Of a stretch of DNA of 64,000 nucleotides, positions 47,588 to 55,744 are shown one piece after another; the first letter of the stretch is position 1, and every line of letters begins with the position of its first letter. The translations under genes and the position numbers were made by a program. The notes under the pieces are model-generated. The model was given only the letters and a program-made list of their open reading frames with translations, did no database searches and was not told where the DNA came from. Source of the DNA: Limosilactobacillus sp. (GTDB taxonomy: Bacteria; Bacillota; Bacilli; Lactobacillales; Lactobacillaceae); assembly GCF_022482365.1 (NCBI RefSeq), contig NZ_JAKVPE010000001.1, positions 1,860,001 through 1,924,000 of the forward strand, given 5' to 3'.

Positions 47588-48223
47588 ATGACTAATAAAT
47601 TTGACAAGCTGCTCTTCTCGGGTCAGATCTATAACCCGGATAATCCGGAATTGCTCAAGACGCAGGGTGAAGCGGCCCGGTTGATGTATGAGTACAACGC
47701 CACGCGGGCCGATCAGGGTGAACAGCGGGCGGCACTGCTGCCAAAACTGCTGGCCGAGTGCGGAGAAAGCTGCTACATTGAGGCGCCGTTTTACGCCAAC
47801 TGGGGCGGGCACCACGTCCACTTCGGCGACCACGTTTACGCCAACTTTAATCTAACGCTGGTCGACGATGGTGAAATCTTCGTCGGCAGTCACACCATGT
47901 TTGGCCCCAACGTCACCCTGGTTACCGCGGCCCATCCGGTACTGCCGGAGCTGCGGGAAAAGGGCTACCAGTACAATCTGCCGGTTCACATCGGCCAGAA
48001 CTGCTGGTTTGGTGCCAACGTCACGGTCCTGCCCGGCGTGACGGTCGGGGACAATTCCGTGATCGGTGCCGGCAGCGTGGTCACCAAGGATATCCCGGCC
48101 AATGTGGTGGCGGTGGGTACGCCATGCCGCGTGATGCGTGAAATTAGTGAGCGCGACCGGCAATATTACCACCGGGGGATGCAGATTGACCCGGCGCTGT
48201 TGAAAAAAGTTGAAAAAGAGTAA
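47588..48223 (+). CDS. Sugar O-acetyltransferase (maltose/galactoside type)
   Basis: A 211-residue left-handed beta-helix acetyltransferase of the Maa/LacA family. An N-terminal Mac domain (YNPDNPELLKTQGEAARLMYEYN) precedes hexapeptide repeats (ITLGDR-like turns) and the active-site His in TAAHPVLP. It acetylates sugars with acetyl-CoA; the true acceptor is unknown. GAGGTGGG precedes ATG, and an extended -10 TGGTAAAAT lies near 47,546. It stands alone with its own terminator. Confidence 0.92.
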   Translation: MTNKFDKLLFSGQIYNPDNPELLKTQGEAARLMYEYNATRADQGEQRAALLPKLLAECGESCYIEAPFYANWGGHHVHFGDHVYANFNLTLVDDGEIFVGSHTMFGPNVTLVTAAHPVLPELREKGYQYNLPVHIGQNCWFGANVTVLPGVTVGDNSVIGAGSVVTKDIPANVVAVGTPCRVMREISERDRQYYHRGMQIDPALLKKVEKE

Positions 48224-48225
48224 TT

Positions 48226-48268
48226 AAAAATCTCCTGAAGAGTCAAATTGGCCCTTCAGGAGATTTTA
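48226..48268. terminator. Terminator between the acetyltransferase and 7-TM genes
   Basis: AAAATCTCCTGAAG pairs with CTTCAGGAGATTTT around a 13-base loop, symmetric enough for both directions. Confidence 0.9.
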
Positions 48269-48274
48269 ATTTGC

Positions 48275-49003
48275 TTACCAGATGGCACCCTTCGCCTTGG
48301 CCGGCAGGCGGAGCAACTGGTAGAGATTGTAGACGGCAATCACCGTTGCGACGACCCCAGCAAAGTAATAGAGCGGGGTGTTGTAGATTTGGGGAACAAT
48401 GCTGGTGAAGAAGCCGATCCCCTTGGGTGCGAAGTTGAACAGGGTACCGAGGACGACGAAGATGTAGAGCATGACGGAGCTGCCCTGGCGGCTATTGCGC
48501 TTGAGCAGGGTATAGCCGGGGCCGATCGCCATGACGAAGTTGGTCAATGGCAGCCAGATGAACATCGCGACGTCGTGGTCCAGGTAGCGGAAGAGATTGA
48601 CGATGCAGAAGTTGATCAGGATCAGGAAAACGGTCTGCACGATGGCTCCCGGCAGCGCCCGGTTGAACTCGGCGGAGGCATTGTACTTCAGTTCCATTGT
48701 GATGCAGACCAATTCCAGAATTGCCCAGGTCAGCATCCCCAGCGCATAGATGGTAAAGAGCCAGAAGAAGTGGTGGCGAAATGCCAGCAGGGTGAAGATA
48801 ACCCCGGCCGTGGTATCGTGGGCAAAGAAGAAGGCATGCATCCACATCGGGAAGGGACCGGCCTTTTCCTTGAAGGTGAGGGCCACGGCCCAGATGTATT
48901 CGAGCAGGCCGATTGCGTTGGCAATGCCAAAGCCAATGATTAATGCCACGAAACCGGGGTGACCGGGTGTCATGGCGGTGATGATTTGTTGAACGGTATA
49001 CAT
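48275..49003 (-). CDS. Seven-transmembrane protein of unknown function
   Basis: A 242-residue protein with about seven evenly spaced hydrophobic helices and short loops. Polar residues in the membrane stand out: IGLLEYIWAV, MWMHAFFFAHDTT and WAILELVC. This pattern is reminiscent of small integral membrane terpene-cyclase-like proteins, but I do not recognise the family. The start is ATG at 49,003, ten bases after GGAGG. It is divergent from a TetR gene whose palindromic operator lies in between, so it is probably that regulator's target. Confidence 0.7.
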   Translation of the reverse strand: MYTVQQIITAMTPGHPGFVALIIGFGIANAIGLLEYIWAVALTFKEKAGPFPMWMHAFFFAHDTTAGVIFTLLAFRHHFFWLFTIYALGMLTWAILELVCITMELKYNASAEFNRALPGAIVQTVFLILINFCIVNLFRYLDHDVAMFIWLPLTNFVMAIGPGYTLLKRNSRQGSSVMLYIFVVLGTLFNFAPKGIGFFTSIVPQIYNTPLYYFAGVVATVIAVYNLYQLLRLPAKAKGAIW

Positions 49004-49088
49004 AGTTACTGCTCCTCCCAAGCTGTTTTTGCCAATTATATGCGTTAGCGCTTTCTGCTGCGGTCCGGGCCATCTTTAAGTCGTGTAT

Positions 49089-49119
49089 TAATACTCAAAC
49101 TAGCGTAGAATGAGTATTA
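49089..49119. promoter_or_regulatory. TetR operator candidate
   Basis: TAATACTCA and TGAGTATTA form a perfect 9-bp inverted repeat with a 13-base spacer, ending 15 bases before the tetR start and facing the divergent 7-TM gene. Confidence 0.7.
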
Positions 49120-49133
49120 GGAGGGGATCAACG

Positions 49134-49661
49134 ATGGCAGTAAACGATCGACGCTACCAGAAAACGGATCGGGCAATCCAAGAAAGCTTTATGCTTCTGC
49201 TGACTACCAAGCCGCTTGAGAAAATTACCGTTACGGCCCTGGCACAGACGGCAGACATTGAGCGCAAGACCTTTTATTTGCACTATTCGTCACTCGATGA
49301 ACTGCTGGCCGCAATTGAGGAGCGACTGGAGGAAAGCCTCGCTCGGGAATTGACTGCCGTGACCAGCGTGCCCGAGCTGGTGCGCCGACTCAATTCGCTG
49401 ATGCTGGCGGATCAGGATTTTTACCGGGGGATGCTCAACACCTCGCCTAATCTGTTCTTGCTGGACGACCTTTTCCTGATGCTGAAAAAGGGACTGAGCG
49501 GCCAGGTCGCCGCGCTCGCCAGTGATGACTACGCGGCGGACTTCCTGGCGGCTGGCATTATTCAGGTGTACCGCCAGTACCTGCAAAAAGACAGAGCTGA
49601 CCTGGCCCAGCTGACGGCGGCCCTCGAGCGGCTGATCCGGGGCATTTTAATGGCGGACTAG
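49134..49661 (+). CDS. TetR/AcrR family transcriptional regulator
   Basis: A 175-residue regulator with the N-terminal helix-turn-helix (about 15-60; LEKITVTALAQTADIERKTFYLHYSSLDELL) and a helical ligand domain. The start is ATG at 49,134, eight bases after AGGAGG. The 9-bp palindrome just upstream is probably its operator, controlling itself and the divergent membrane protein gene. Confidence 0.93.
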   Translation: MAVNDRRYQKTDRAIQESFMLLLTTKPLEKITVTALAQTADIERKTFYLHYSSLDELLAAIEERLEESLARELTAVTSVPELVRRLNSLMLADQDFYRGMLNTSPNLFLLDDLFLMLKKGLSGQVAALASDDYAADFLAAGIIQVYRQYLQKDRADLAQLTAALERLIRGILMAD

Positions 49662-49671
49662 TAAAATTGCA

Positions 49672-49702
49672 AAATAAAAAGTGCCCGCAATCTTGGGGCA
49701 CA
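49672..49702 (-). terminator. Minus-strand terminator-like hairpin
   Basis: Read leftward, GTGCCC/GGGCAC is followed by TTTTTATTTT. No minus-strand gene is seen to the right, so it may only serve as a weak stem after tetR. Confidence 0.4.
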
Positions 49703-49866
49703 GTTGTGAATCAATCTGTTAAATTCAGTAGGTACAGCAGCGAGTCGCGGTCTGGATAGTGGTATTCAGATTAGGCAGAGCACGGTTAGGCCTAGTTTAG
49801 CACACGCCAGTCTCCGCGCGGTATAATTATTAAAAAGAGTCTTGAAATGAGCGTGGGGGGATTTAC

Positions 49867-50985
49867 ATGGCAAAAGCACTCAGTAAACGGGTTTCGCTGG
49901 TTGAATTGTTCTATGACCTGGTCTTTGTCTACATGGTCTCGCGGGCGACCGGCCTGATTCACCACCTGCACAACGGGGTGGTGAGCTTGCCAACGCTGGC
50001 GATCTTTTTCCTGGTGATCATCGTTTTCATTAACTCCTGGATGGTGCAGATGGTCTTCACCAACCGGTACGGGCGCTCCTCGTGGACGAACATCATCTTT
50101 TCCTTCATCGACATGGCGATCGTCCTTTACATGTCCAACGTTTTTACCGCCACCTTTGACCGGCACCTGGCGACCTTCTTCATCGCGGCCGGCCTACTGT
50201 CGCTGACCCTCTGTCTCCAGTACCTGATCACTTATTTCCAGGTCCACAAGGCCGCTGACAAGCGGATCGCCCGGGCCTTTTCCTGGATTCTAGGTTTTCG
50301 GACCGTTACCCTCTTGATCGGGGGTCTCTTCTACAACGCGGTTGGGATCACGATCGCTTTGGCCGGAATTATCGTCAGCTGGATTGCGCCCGGCTTCACG
50401 GGGCACCACACCAAGCATCACCCGATCATCTTTTCCCACATGCTGGAACGGCTGACCGCCCTGATCATCGTGATGTTTGGCGAAACGATCGTCGGGATTG
50501 CCGATTACTTTACCCAGGAGACTTTCTCAATCCAGTCGCTCTTGATCTTCATCATTGTGGTCGGCCTCTTCTTTACCTACATTGTTGAGTTTGACCACCT
50601 GATCAATGAGCACCGGGAAGGGGAAACGGGGAACCTCCTGATCTACCTGCATTACTTCATTCTCTTCGGCTTGAGCCTGGTGACGGTGGCTCTGAAATTT
50701 ATCAACGAGCCGGAAGCCGACCAAACTTTTGCAATTAGCTTCCTCTACCTGGGGATGGCTCTCTTTTACCTGGGCCTAGCGCTGGCCAACCATTACAATC
50801 ACCGCCACCTGGTTGTCACGACGCCGATTCGGATTTGCTTCGTGCTTTCGACCCTAGTCGGCTACGTTCTGTCGCTACTTTTTCCATCCTTTGCCACGGT
50901 CACGCTGGTGGCGGCGGTCGTGGTCGTCTTGAACGCCGGCGTTTTGGTCAACTTTTTGACCCGGCGGCAGGCGGCGCAACAATAG
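49867..50985 (+). CDS. Low temperature requirement A (LtrA) family membrane protein
   Basis: A 372-residue membrane protein with about ten to eleven helices and the family signature SLVELFYDLVFVY at the N-terminus. HMLERLTALIIVMFGETIVGI in the middle is the second conserved block. LtrA was linked to growth in the cold in Listeria; its molecular activity is unknown. TATAAT at 49,822-49,827 may be the promoter, with a G-rich site before ATG. It stands alone, followed by a terminator. Confidence 0.9.
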   Translation: MAKALSKRVSLVELFYDLVFVYMVSRATGLIHHLHNGVVSLPTLAIFFLVIIVFINSWMVQMVFTNRYGRSSWTNIIFSFIDMAIVLYMSNVFTATFDRHLATFFIAAGLLSLTLCLQYLITYFQVHKAADKRIARAFSWILGFRTVTLLIGGLFYNAVGITIALAGIIVSWIAPGFTGHHTKHHPIIFSHMLERLTALIIVMFGETIVGIADYFTQETFSIQSLLIFIIVVGLFFTYIVEFDHLINEHREGETGNLLIYLHYFILFGLSLVTVALKFINEPEADQTFAISFLYLGMALFYLGLALANHYNHRHLVVTTPIRICFVLSTLVGYVLSLLFPSFATVTLVAAVVVVLNAGVLVNFLTRRQAAQQ

Positions 50986-50991
50986 GATTTT

Positions 50992-51020
50992 CCCGCATCA
51001 GCTGTGCGGGCTTTTTTATT
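50992..51020 (+). terminator. Terminator of the ltrA-like gene
   Basis: CCCGCA pairs with TGCGGG around a short loop, followed by CTTTTTTATT. Confidence 0.9.
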
Positions 51021-51031
51021 TTCAAAATTTT

Positions 51032-51073
51032 GTTGACAAGCAACTATAATGTGGTATTATGTTGACAAGCAAC
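51032..51073 (+). promoter_or_regulatory. Promoter with two direct operator repeats
   Basis: TTGACA (51,033-51,038), a 16-base spacer and TATTAT (51,055-51,060). The 13-base GTTGACAAGCAAC occurs twice, at 51,032-51,044 over the -35 and at 51,061-51,073 at the start site, 29 bases apart. Each copy is itself a GTTG/CAAC inverted repeat. The MarR protein of this operon is the likely ligand. Confidence 0.75.
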
Positions 51074-51098
51074 AAAGCATCGAAAGGAAATGAGATTA

Positions 51099-51785
51099 AT
51101 GAGTACCTTATTAGTTATCCAAGCCCACCCGCACATTGAAAACAGCCTCTCCCTGACCGTTGGTGAACAATTCGTGAAGTCCTACCGGCAGGCCCACCCG
51201 GACGACAAGGTCATCATCCGCGACCTCTATGCCAAGAAGGGGGTACCGCCGTTAAACGACGTCACGATGGAGGCCTGGCGCAAGCAGAAGTTCGAGGAGC
51301 CGATGACCGACAAGGAAACGGCTCTGCTCAAACGACACGAAGAATGGTTGGACGAGTTTATCAACGCCGATAAGTACGTTTTCATCAACCCAATGTACAA
51401 CCACTTCCTGCCGGCCGAGATGAAGCAGTACCTTGACCTGACGGCAGTTGCGCACAAGACCTTCAAGTACACGTCCAATGGTTCGGTCGGTCTGCTGCAC
51501 AACAAGAAGGCTCTCCACATCCAGGCGGCCGGGAGCGAGTACCACAAGGGCGGCACCTGGGGAACCATCAAGTTCTTAATCAAGAAGGCCCTTCACATCA
51601 AGAGCAACCAAAGCTGTGCCCTCATGGACCTCGGTGACATGTACCTGACCAACATGATGAAGTTCTATGGCATCAATGACGTTGAGAAGCTCTTCATTGA
51701 GGGTGCCGATGCCCATCGCGACCAGCGTCAGCAGATCTTGGACGCCGCCCTGGCCCAGGCAAAGTCAATGGCCAAGGATTTCTGA
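51099..51785 (+). CDS. FMN-dependent NADH-azoreductase / quinone reductase
   Basis: A 228-residue flavodoxin-like oxidoreductase of the AzoR family (STLLVIQAHPHIENSLS at the FMN phosphate site; FINPMYNHFLPAEMKQYLD). These enzymes reduce quinones and azo compounds with NADH in two-electron steps. ATG at 51,099 is chosen since AAGGA lies ten bases upstream; ATG at 51,090 would be too close. It forms an operon with the marR gene 37 bases downstream, implying induction by quinone or electrophile stress. Confidence 0.88.
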   Translation: MSTLLVIQAHPHIENSLSLTVGEQFVKSYRQAHPDDKVIIRDLYAKKGVPPLNDVTMEAWRKQKFEEPMTDKETALLKRHEEWLDEFINADKYVFINPMYNHFLPAEMKQYLDLTAVAHKTFKYTSNGSVGLLHNKKALHIQAAGSEYHKGGTWGTIKFLIKKALHIKSNQSCALMDLGDMYLTNMMKFYGINDVEKLFIEGADAHRDQRQQILDAALAQAKSMAKDF

Positions 51786-51822
51786 TATAATTAGCCTAAC
51801 CAGAGAAAGGCGGTTAATTACG

Positions 51823-52311
51823 ATGAACGAGACGACAGTGGCGGAGATTACGAAAATGATTAAACTGATTCGGACAAGTCGCAGCAGTGTCCACGGGTCC
51901 CAGGAGCAGCAGTGGATCGAGCACCAGCTCAGTGATGACCGCCTGAAGGAAGTCGTGGCGAATTTGTCGATCATCGCCCTCCACATTCTGTCGGCATTGG
52001 AGGAGACGGAGCTAACCGGGATCGAATTGGCCCAGCGCCTGGCGGTCACCCGGGGTGGCGTGACTCGGGCGGCCAAGAAATTGCTCGAATACGACCTCGT
52101 CCATGCCGGCAAGCATCCCGACGACCAGAAGAAGATTTACTATTCCCTCACGGCAGCGGGACGCGAGATCGCGGCGGTTCACGACCGGATGCATGAAGAA
52201 TTGCGGGCCACGGTGACAAAAAAGTTGCTCGCCAAGTATTCCGACGAGGATCTCGAGGTGGTCAGTCGCTTCCTGCAAGACTTTTACCAGCTAGAAAAAG
52301 AACTGAATTAA
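51823..52311 (+). CDS. MarR family transcriptional regulator
   Basis: A 162-residue winged-helix protein (ELTGIELAQRLAVTRGGVTRAAKKLLEYDLV, then KIYYSLTAAGREI). It follows the azoreductase gene and probably represses the operon through the GTTGACAAGCAAC repeats. No conserved Cys near the N-terminus is present, so direct thiol sensing is not obvious. Confidence 0.9.
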   Translation: MNETTVAEITKMIKLIRTSRSSVHGSQEQQWIEHQLSDDRLKEVVANLSIIALHILSALEETELTGIELAQRLAVTRGGVTRAAKKLLEYDLVHAGKHPDDQKKIYYSLTAAGREIAAVHDRMHEELRATVTKKLLAKYSDEDLEVVSRFLQDFYQLEKELN

Positions 52312-52316
52312 CGACT

Positions 52317-52358
52317 AAAGGCACGTTGCCCCGTTTGGTGGGTAACGTGCCTTTGTTT
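52317..52358 (+). terminator. Terminator of the azoreductase-marR operon
   Basis: AAAGGCACGTT pairs with AACGTGCCTTT around a 16-base loop, with GTTTG after. Confidence 0.85.
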
Positions 52359-52384
52359 GTGAGCGATGATTTTATTGTCCGCTC

Positions 52385-52774
52385 TCACTTAAAGAGTTTT
52401 TGCATCTGCGAATCGGTCAGGTCAAATTGGTGCTGAACTTTAGATTTCAGCTGTTCTTCCGGCAAGCCGGCTTCACGCAGTAGGGAGATTGTGCCACGAA
52501 TTGCTTCCATTTTTCCGGTAGTAATCCCAGCTTTTTCGCCTTCCTTTCGGCCTTCTTCACGGACGTCTTCATCGTGGAACATCATGTGGGTCTTGTTATC
52601 CATGTAGTCATTCCTCCATTCCGTGTTTTTGCTTAGATTCTGGATGTAATCCTTCAATTCATCGACGTAATCGTCATCTACTACATCCTTATTATCCACG
52701 TAATCAAGGAAGTTGTGCAAGTCTTTACTGATGTCATTCTTGGAACCCTTGGTGTTCAGAAATCGCCAAACGAA
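52385..52774 (-). pseudogene. Rpn family recombination-promoting nuclease, C-terminal remnant
   Basis: The last 130 codons of a PD-(D/E)XK nuclease/putative transposase (Rpn type): FVWRFLNTKGSKNDIS, a helical HNFLDYVDN part, EWRNDYMD, and the characteristic REEGRKEGEKAG repeat. The N-terminal catalytic half is absent, as a TGA codon stops the frame just upstream at 52,775-52,777 and unrelated sequence follows. It is a decayed gene. Confidence 0.75.
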
Positions 52775-52796
52775 TCAAAGAATTTAGCGCAATCAG

Positions 52797-52842
52797 AACA
52801 AAACGGGAACGCCAGCCGTCAAGCCGGTATTCCCGTTTTGTT
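52797..52842 (-). terminator. Terminator of the amidohydrolase-ABM operon
   Basis: CAAAACGGGAA pairs with TTCCCGTTTTG around a 20-base inner stem. It lies just after the ABM gene's stop on the minus strand. Confidence 0.85.
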
Positions 52843-52844
52843 GA

Positions 52845-53450
52845 TTATCCTTGGAAAGCCAGTCCGCCGTGGCTGACAATTGTTTCCGGCGTCAGGTCGG
52901 TTGCCGTTTCCGGAAGCAGGCTTTCGTACCGGTCGGCAGCCGCAGCGGTCCGGTAGTTGGTCAAAATCACCAACCGCTGCGGGTCGTCCTGGTCACGGCC
53001 AATCAGGCAGGCCAGGTAGTCCGGATCCCTTTGAATTGCCTGCTGGAGTTTCGGGAAGACGGTGGCTTTCAGCTTGGCCAGTTGCTGGTCGTCAACGGTT
53101 AACTGGCGTAACTTCACCACGGAGCGGCCGGCCAAAACGATGAAACTCGTTGGCTGCTCGAACAGGAAAAGCGGCTTCAACTGGGTGATGGCCCGCTTCT
53201 TGATCGTTTCCTTGGCCATGGCCGAAAATTCCTGGAACTGCGGGGAGTGGGCATGAACCTGGTAGGCCGCGTCATCCGCATAGACTTCGAAGATATAGTT
53301 GTCTCTTCCCTGCGCGTCGGCGTGGGTTGAGTACATGGTCAGGGTTCCCACTTCGTCTTGCAGCGAGGTCAGGAGGTTGTGCTGGCCGACCCGGTTAAAT
53401 TTATCCCGGTCCGCTGCATCGATTCCTAAGTTAAACATCCGAAAAATCAT
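52845..53450 (-). CDS. Tandem antibiotic biosynthesis monooxygenase (ABM) domain protein
   Basis: A 201-residue protein made of two ferredoxin-like ABM modules. The first (about 1-95) is typical of putative quinol monooxygenases (LLTSLQDEVGTLTMYS, YIFEVYADDAAYQVH...SPQFQEF). The second (about 100-200) is more divergent. The family contains cofactor-free oxygenases acting on quinols. The start overlaps the stop of the amidohydrolase gene (ATGA), so the two are translationally coupled and may act on the same aromatic compound. Confidence 0.8.
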   Translation of the reverse strand: MIFRMFNLGIDAADRDKFNRVGQHNLLTSLQDEVGTLTMYSTHADAQGRDNYIFEVYADDAAYQVHAHSPQFQEFSAMAKETIKKRAITQLKPLFLFEQPTSFIVLAGRSVVKLRQLTVDDQQLAKLKATVFPKLQQAIQRDPDYLACLIGRDQDDPQRLVILTNYRTAAAADRYESLLPETATDLTPETIVSHGGLAFQG

Positions 53451-54358
53451 TTGATATCCGCCACCAATCTTTGATAATTTGCTTTATTAATTGCTTCCTG
53501 CGTTTGGGGAGCCAGCTTTAACTGGGCGAGTGCCTGGATAATCGTTCGGGTCGCCCCTGCCGGCGCCTCACCGAATGGAGCGTCAGTGCCAAACAGAACG
53601 TGGTCGGGCCCAAAGTAATCCAGTGTCAGGCGCAGGGCCGGAGCGTTGCCGAGTAGGGCGGTGTCAACGTAGAACTTCTTGAAGTCCGCGGCCTGCTGGG
53701 GCGGGAGAATGTGGGCGATTCGCCCGGCAAAGAAGGGCACCATTGCTCCCGCGTGGTGCACGATTAGCTTGATTTCCAGCCAGCGCTCGAACAAGCCGGC
53801 CTGGACCAGCTGGAGCATTGCCTGGGAAAGCTCGTACTCCCAGCTGAAGACCAGGTTGTTGTCCGGCTTGCGCGAATCGAAGACCGGGTGCAAGAGAATC
53901 AGCAATCCGCGTTTAGCGGCGGCCGCAAAGACCGGAGCAAAGGCCGGGTCGGCGATACTCTTGCCCAGCGCCCGGGTGAAGACCTGGATGCCCACCAGAT
54001 CGTCCGGCAGGTCGTTAATCATTTCCACCGCCGCCGGAACGTTATTCATCGGGACCATTGCAATCCCGGCGGTAAACATCTCCGGATACCGGTCGACCAA
54101 TTCACTGATTTCCTGATTGGCCTGCTGACACAGGTTCGCTGCCTGGGCAGGAGCGGTGAAATCCTCGGGATTGATGTTGACCGCGGAGATCACCTGCTTG
54201 GTTTCCCCGTCAAAGTGTTGACGGCGCAGTTCCATGTCGGATAAAGCCGCAATGTTGATGAAAGGGAAGCGCTGGGGGATCTCCGGCGCAATTTTCAGCA
54301 TTGTTTGGTAAAACTTGGGTGGTAGAACGTGGGCAAAAACATCGATACGATTTGTCAT
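53447..54358 (-). CDS. Amidohydrolase family protein (ACMSD / 2,3-dihydroxybenzoate decarboxylase-like)
   Basis: A 303-residue TIM-barrel protein of the amidohydrolase 2 family, which includes metal-dependent decarboxylases of aromatic acids. Visible are LLILLHPVFDS, IVHHAGAMVPFF and the terminal metal/acid Asp in FGTDAPFGE. The N-terminal metal site, usually HxH, reads DVFAHVLP, so the first His is Phe. This occurs in part of the family but may alter metal binding. It is coupled to the ABM gene. The substrate is unknown. Confidence 0.82.
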   Translation of the reverse strand: MTNRIDVFAHVLPPKFYQTMLKIAPEIPQRFPFINIAALSDMELRRQHFDGETKQVISAVNINPEDFTAPAQAANLCQQANQEISELVDRYPEMFTAGIAMVPMNNVPAAVEMINDLPDDLVGIQVFTRALGKSIADPAFAPVFAAAAKRGLLILLHPVFDSRKPDNNLVFSWEYELSQAMLQLVQAGLFERWLEIKLIVHHAGAMVPFFAGRIAHILPPQQAADFKKFYVDTALLGNAPALRLTLDYFGPDHVLFGTDAPFGEAPAGATRTIIQALAQLKLAPQTQEAINKANYQRLVADIK

Positions 54359-54442
54359 TTAGCATTCACCTCGGTTTGGATTGATTACGCTAGTTAAATT
54401 GTAAGGCCACAGTGCGCTGATTCCAAGGATTGATCTCTTTGC

Positions 54443-55243
54443 CTAACCCTGATAGCCGAGCCAGCTGGACGTGCCCCGGTCGAGTCCACGCAGTTCCTCC
54501 ATTTCCGCCAGGGTGAGCGTGAAGTCGAAGAGGTCAATGTTTTCCCGAATGTGCTGGGGGTTAGTGGAGCCCGGAATTGTCATGAAGCCGGACTGCACCA
54601 GGAATTTCAGCATGATCTGGGCGACCGACTTATGATGCTTCTGTGCCAGCTGTACCAGGACAGGGTCGGAAAACATCGGGTTGGGGCCCTCGCCCAGCGG
54701 TGCGTAGGCCTCTTGAATGATACCGTACTGCTTCATGAATTGGGTTAATGACTTGTCCTGGGTGTAGACGTTGGTCTCAATCTGGTTGACTGCTGGCAGG
54801 ACATCGAAATGATCGATGATGCGCTGCATGTCCCGATTGTCAAAGTTGGAAACGCCGATCGCCCGCAGCTTGCCTTCCTGGTAGGCTTCCTCTAGGGCCT
54901 GGTAGGTGCCCATGTAGTCGGGCATTGGAAAGTGAACCAGCATCAGATCAAAGTAGTCTTGGTGAGCCACCCGCAGCGATTTCTCAATGCTGCGCTTGGT
55001 AGCCGCATAGCCCCCGGTCCGGGCCTTGGTAGTCAAGAAGAACTGATCACGCGGAATCCCGCTGTTGTTGATGGCTTCCCCGACCTGGGCTTCGTTTTGA
55101 TAGTACTGGGCGGTATCGAAGAGCCGGTAGCCGGCCTTGATTGCCTCAGTGACGTATTTGGCCGTGACCCGCGGGCTGATCCGGTAGGTCCCGAATCCTA
55201 GGATGGGGGCCGTGATGCCGTTGTTAAGTTGAACTGTTTCCAT
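54443..55243 (-). CDS. Aldo/keto reductase (1)
   Basis: A 266-residue NADPH-dependent AKR of the 2,5-diketo-D-gluconate reductase type. The catalytic set is present: Asp and Tyr in LFDTAQYYQNE, Lys in LTTKAR, His in MLVHFP. The C-terminal IPGSTNPQHIRENIDLFDF is the cofactor-binding segment, where the usual K of PKS is replaced by GS. The start is ATG at 55,243 with AAGGAG upstream; the earlier ATG is too close. It is divergent from the YciI-AKR operon across a region with inverted repeats. Confidence 0.92.
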   Translation of the reverse strand: METVQLNNGITAPILGFGTYRISPRVTAKYVTEAIKAGYRLFDTAQYYQNEAQVGEAINNSGIPRDQFFLTTKARTGGYAATKRSIEKSLRVAHQDYFDLMLVHFPMPDYMGTYQALEEAYQEGKLRAIGVSNFDNRDMQRIIDHFDVLPAVNQIETNVYTQDKSLTQFMKQYGIIQEAYAPLGEGPNPMFSDPVLVQLAQKHHKSVAQIMLKFLVQSGFMTIPGSTNPQHIRENIDLFDFTLTLAEMEELRGLDRGTSSWLGYQG

Positions 55244-55266
55244 CAAAATCATCTCCTTTACTAATT

Positions 55267-55409
55267 TACCCTTATGGTAGGAAAAATTCGCTGATTGGTA
55301 AAAGACCGAGTTTGCATACCAATTGATAGGCTGGTTGAATATATAGCTAATCTGGATATTAAACGATGATCAATAGATATTTTACAGGGGAACCGCGACC
55401 GCATATACT
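55267..55409. promoter_or_regulatory. Divergent regulatory region with inverted repeats and a rightward promoter
   Basis: TACC-CTTAT-GGTA (55,267-55,279) and ATTGGTA-N16-TACCAAT (55,294-55,323) are perfect inverted repeats that share TACCA-like half sites. A near-consensus promoter TTTACA-17-TATACT (55,381-55,409) drives the YciI-AKR genes. The nearby LysR regulator is the likely binder. Confidence 0.6.
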
Positions 55410-55444
55410 AGTGACAATCAATTCAGAGAAGGGAAGAATGACAG

Positions 55445-55732
55445 ATGTATATTATCAATATTCAATTAGACCGTTCCCAGCAGTTCGGTGATGACAAACT
55501 TGCCCAGCACCGGGCCTGGTTTACCCGTCATTTTGAAGCGGGCGATTTTCTGATCGTTGGGCCATCGAAGACCCATCCGATGAGCGGGGTCGTGATTGCC
55601 CAGGCTAAATCTCGGGAAGCGCTGGACAAGATCCTGGCCGAGGATGCCTTTTACCCGGATGGGGCCAGTTATGATGTCAATGAGATTGCTGCGCACATGG
55701 TTGCGGACAACATTACGGATTACCGCGAATAG
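55445..55732 (+). CDS. YciI-like protein
   Basis: A 95-residue ferredoxin-like protein of the YCII family (MYIINIQLDRS, HRAWFTRHFEAGDFLIVGPS, AEDAFYPDGASYDVNEI). The conserved His-Asp pair of the family seems to be His23 and the Asp of the DAFY segment. Many YciI proteins are thought to be small enzymes, but their reactions are largely unknown. It is followed after 12 bases by an AKR gene and probably helps in the same conversion. Confidence 0.85.
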   Translation: MYIINIQLDRSQQFGDDKLAQHRAWFTRHFEAGDFLIVGPSKTHPMSGVVIAQAKSREALDKILAEDAFYPDGASYDVNEIAAHMVADNITDYRE

Positions 55733-55744
55733 GGGGGAATGATC

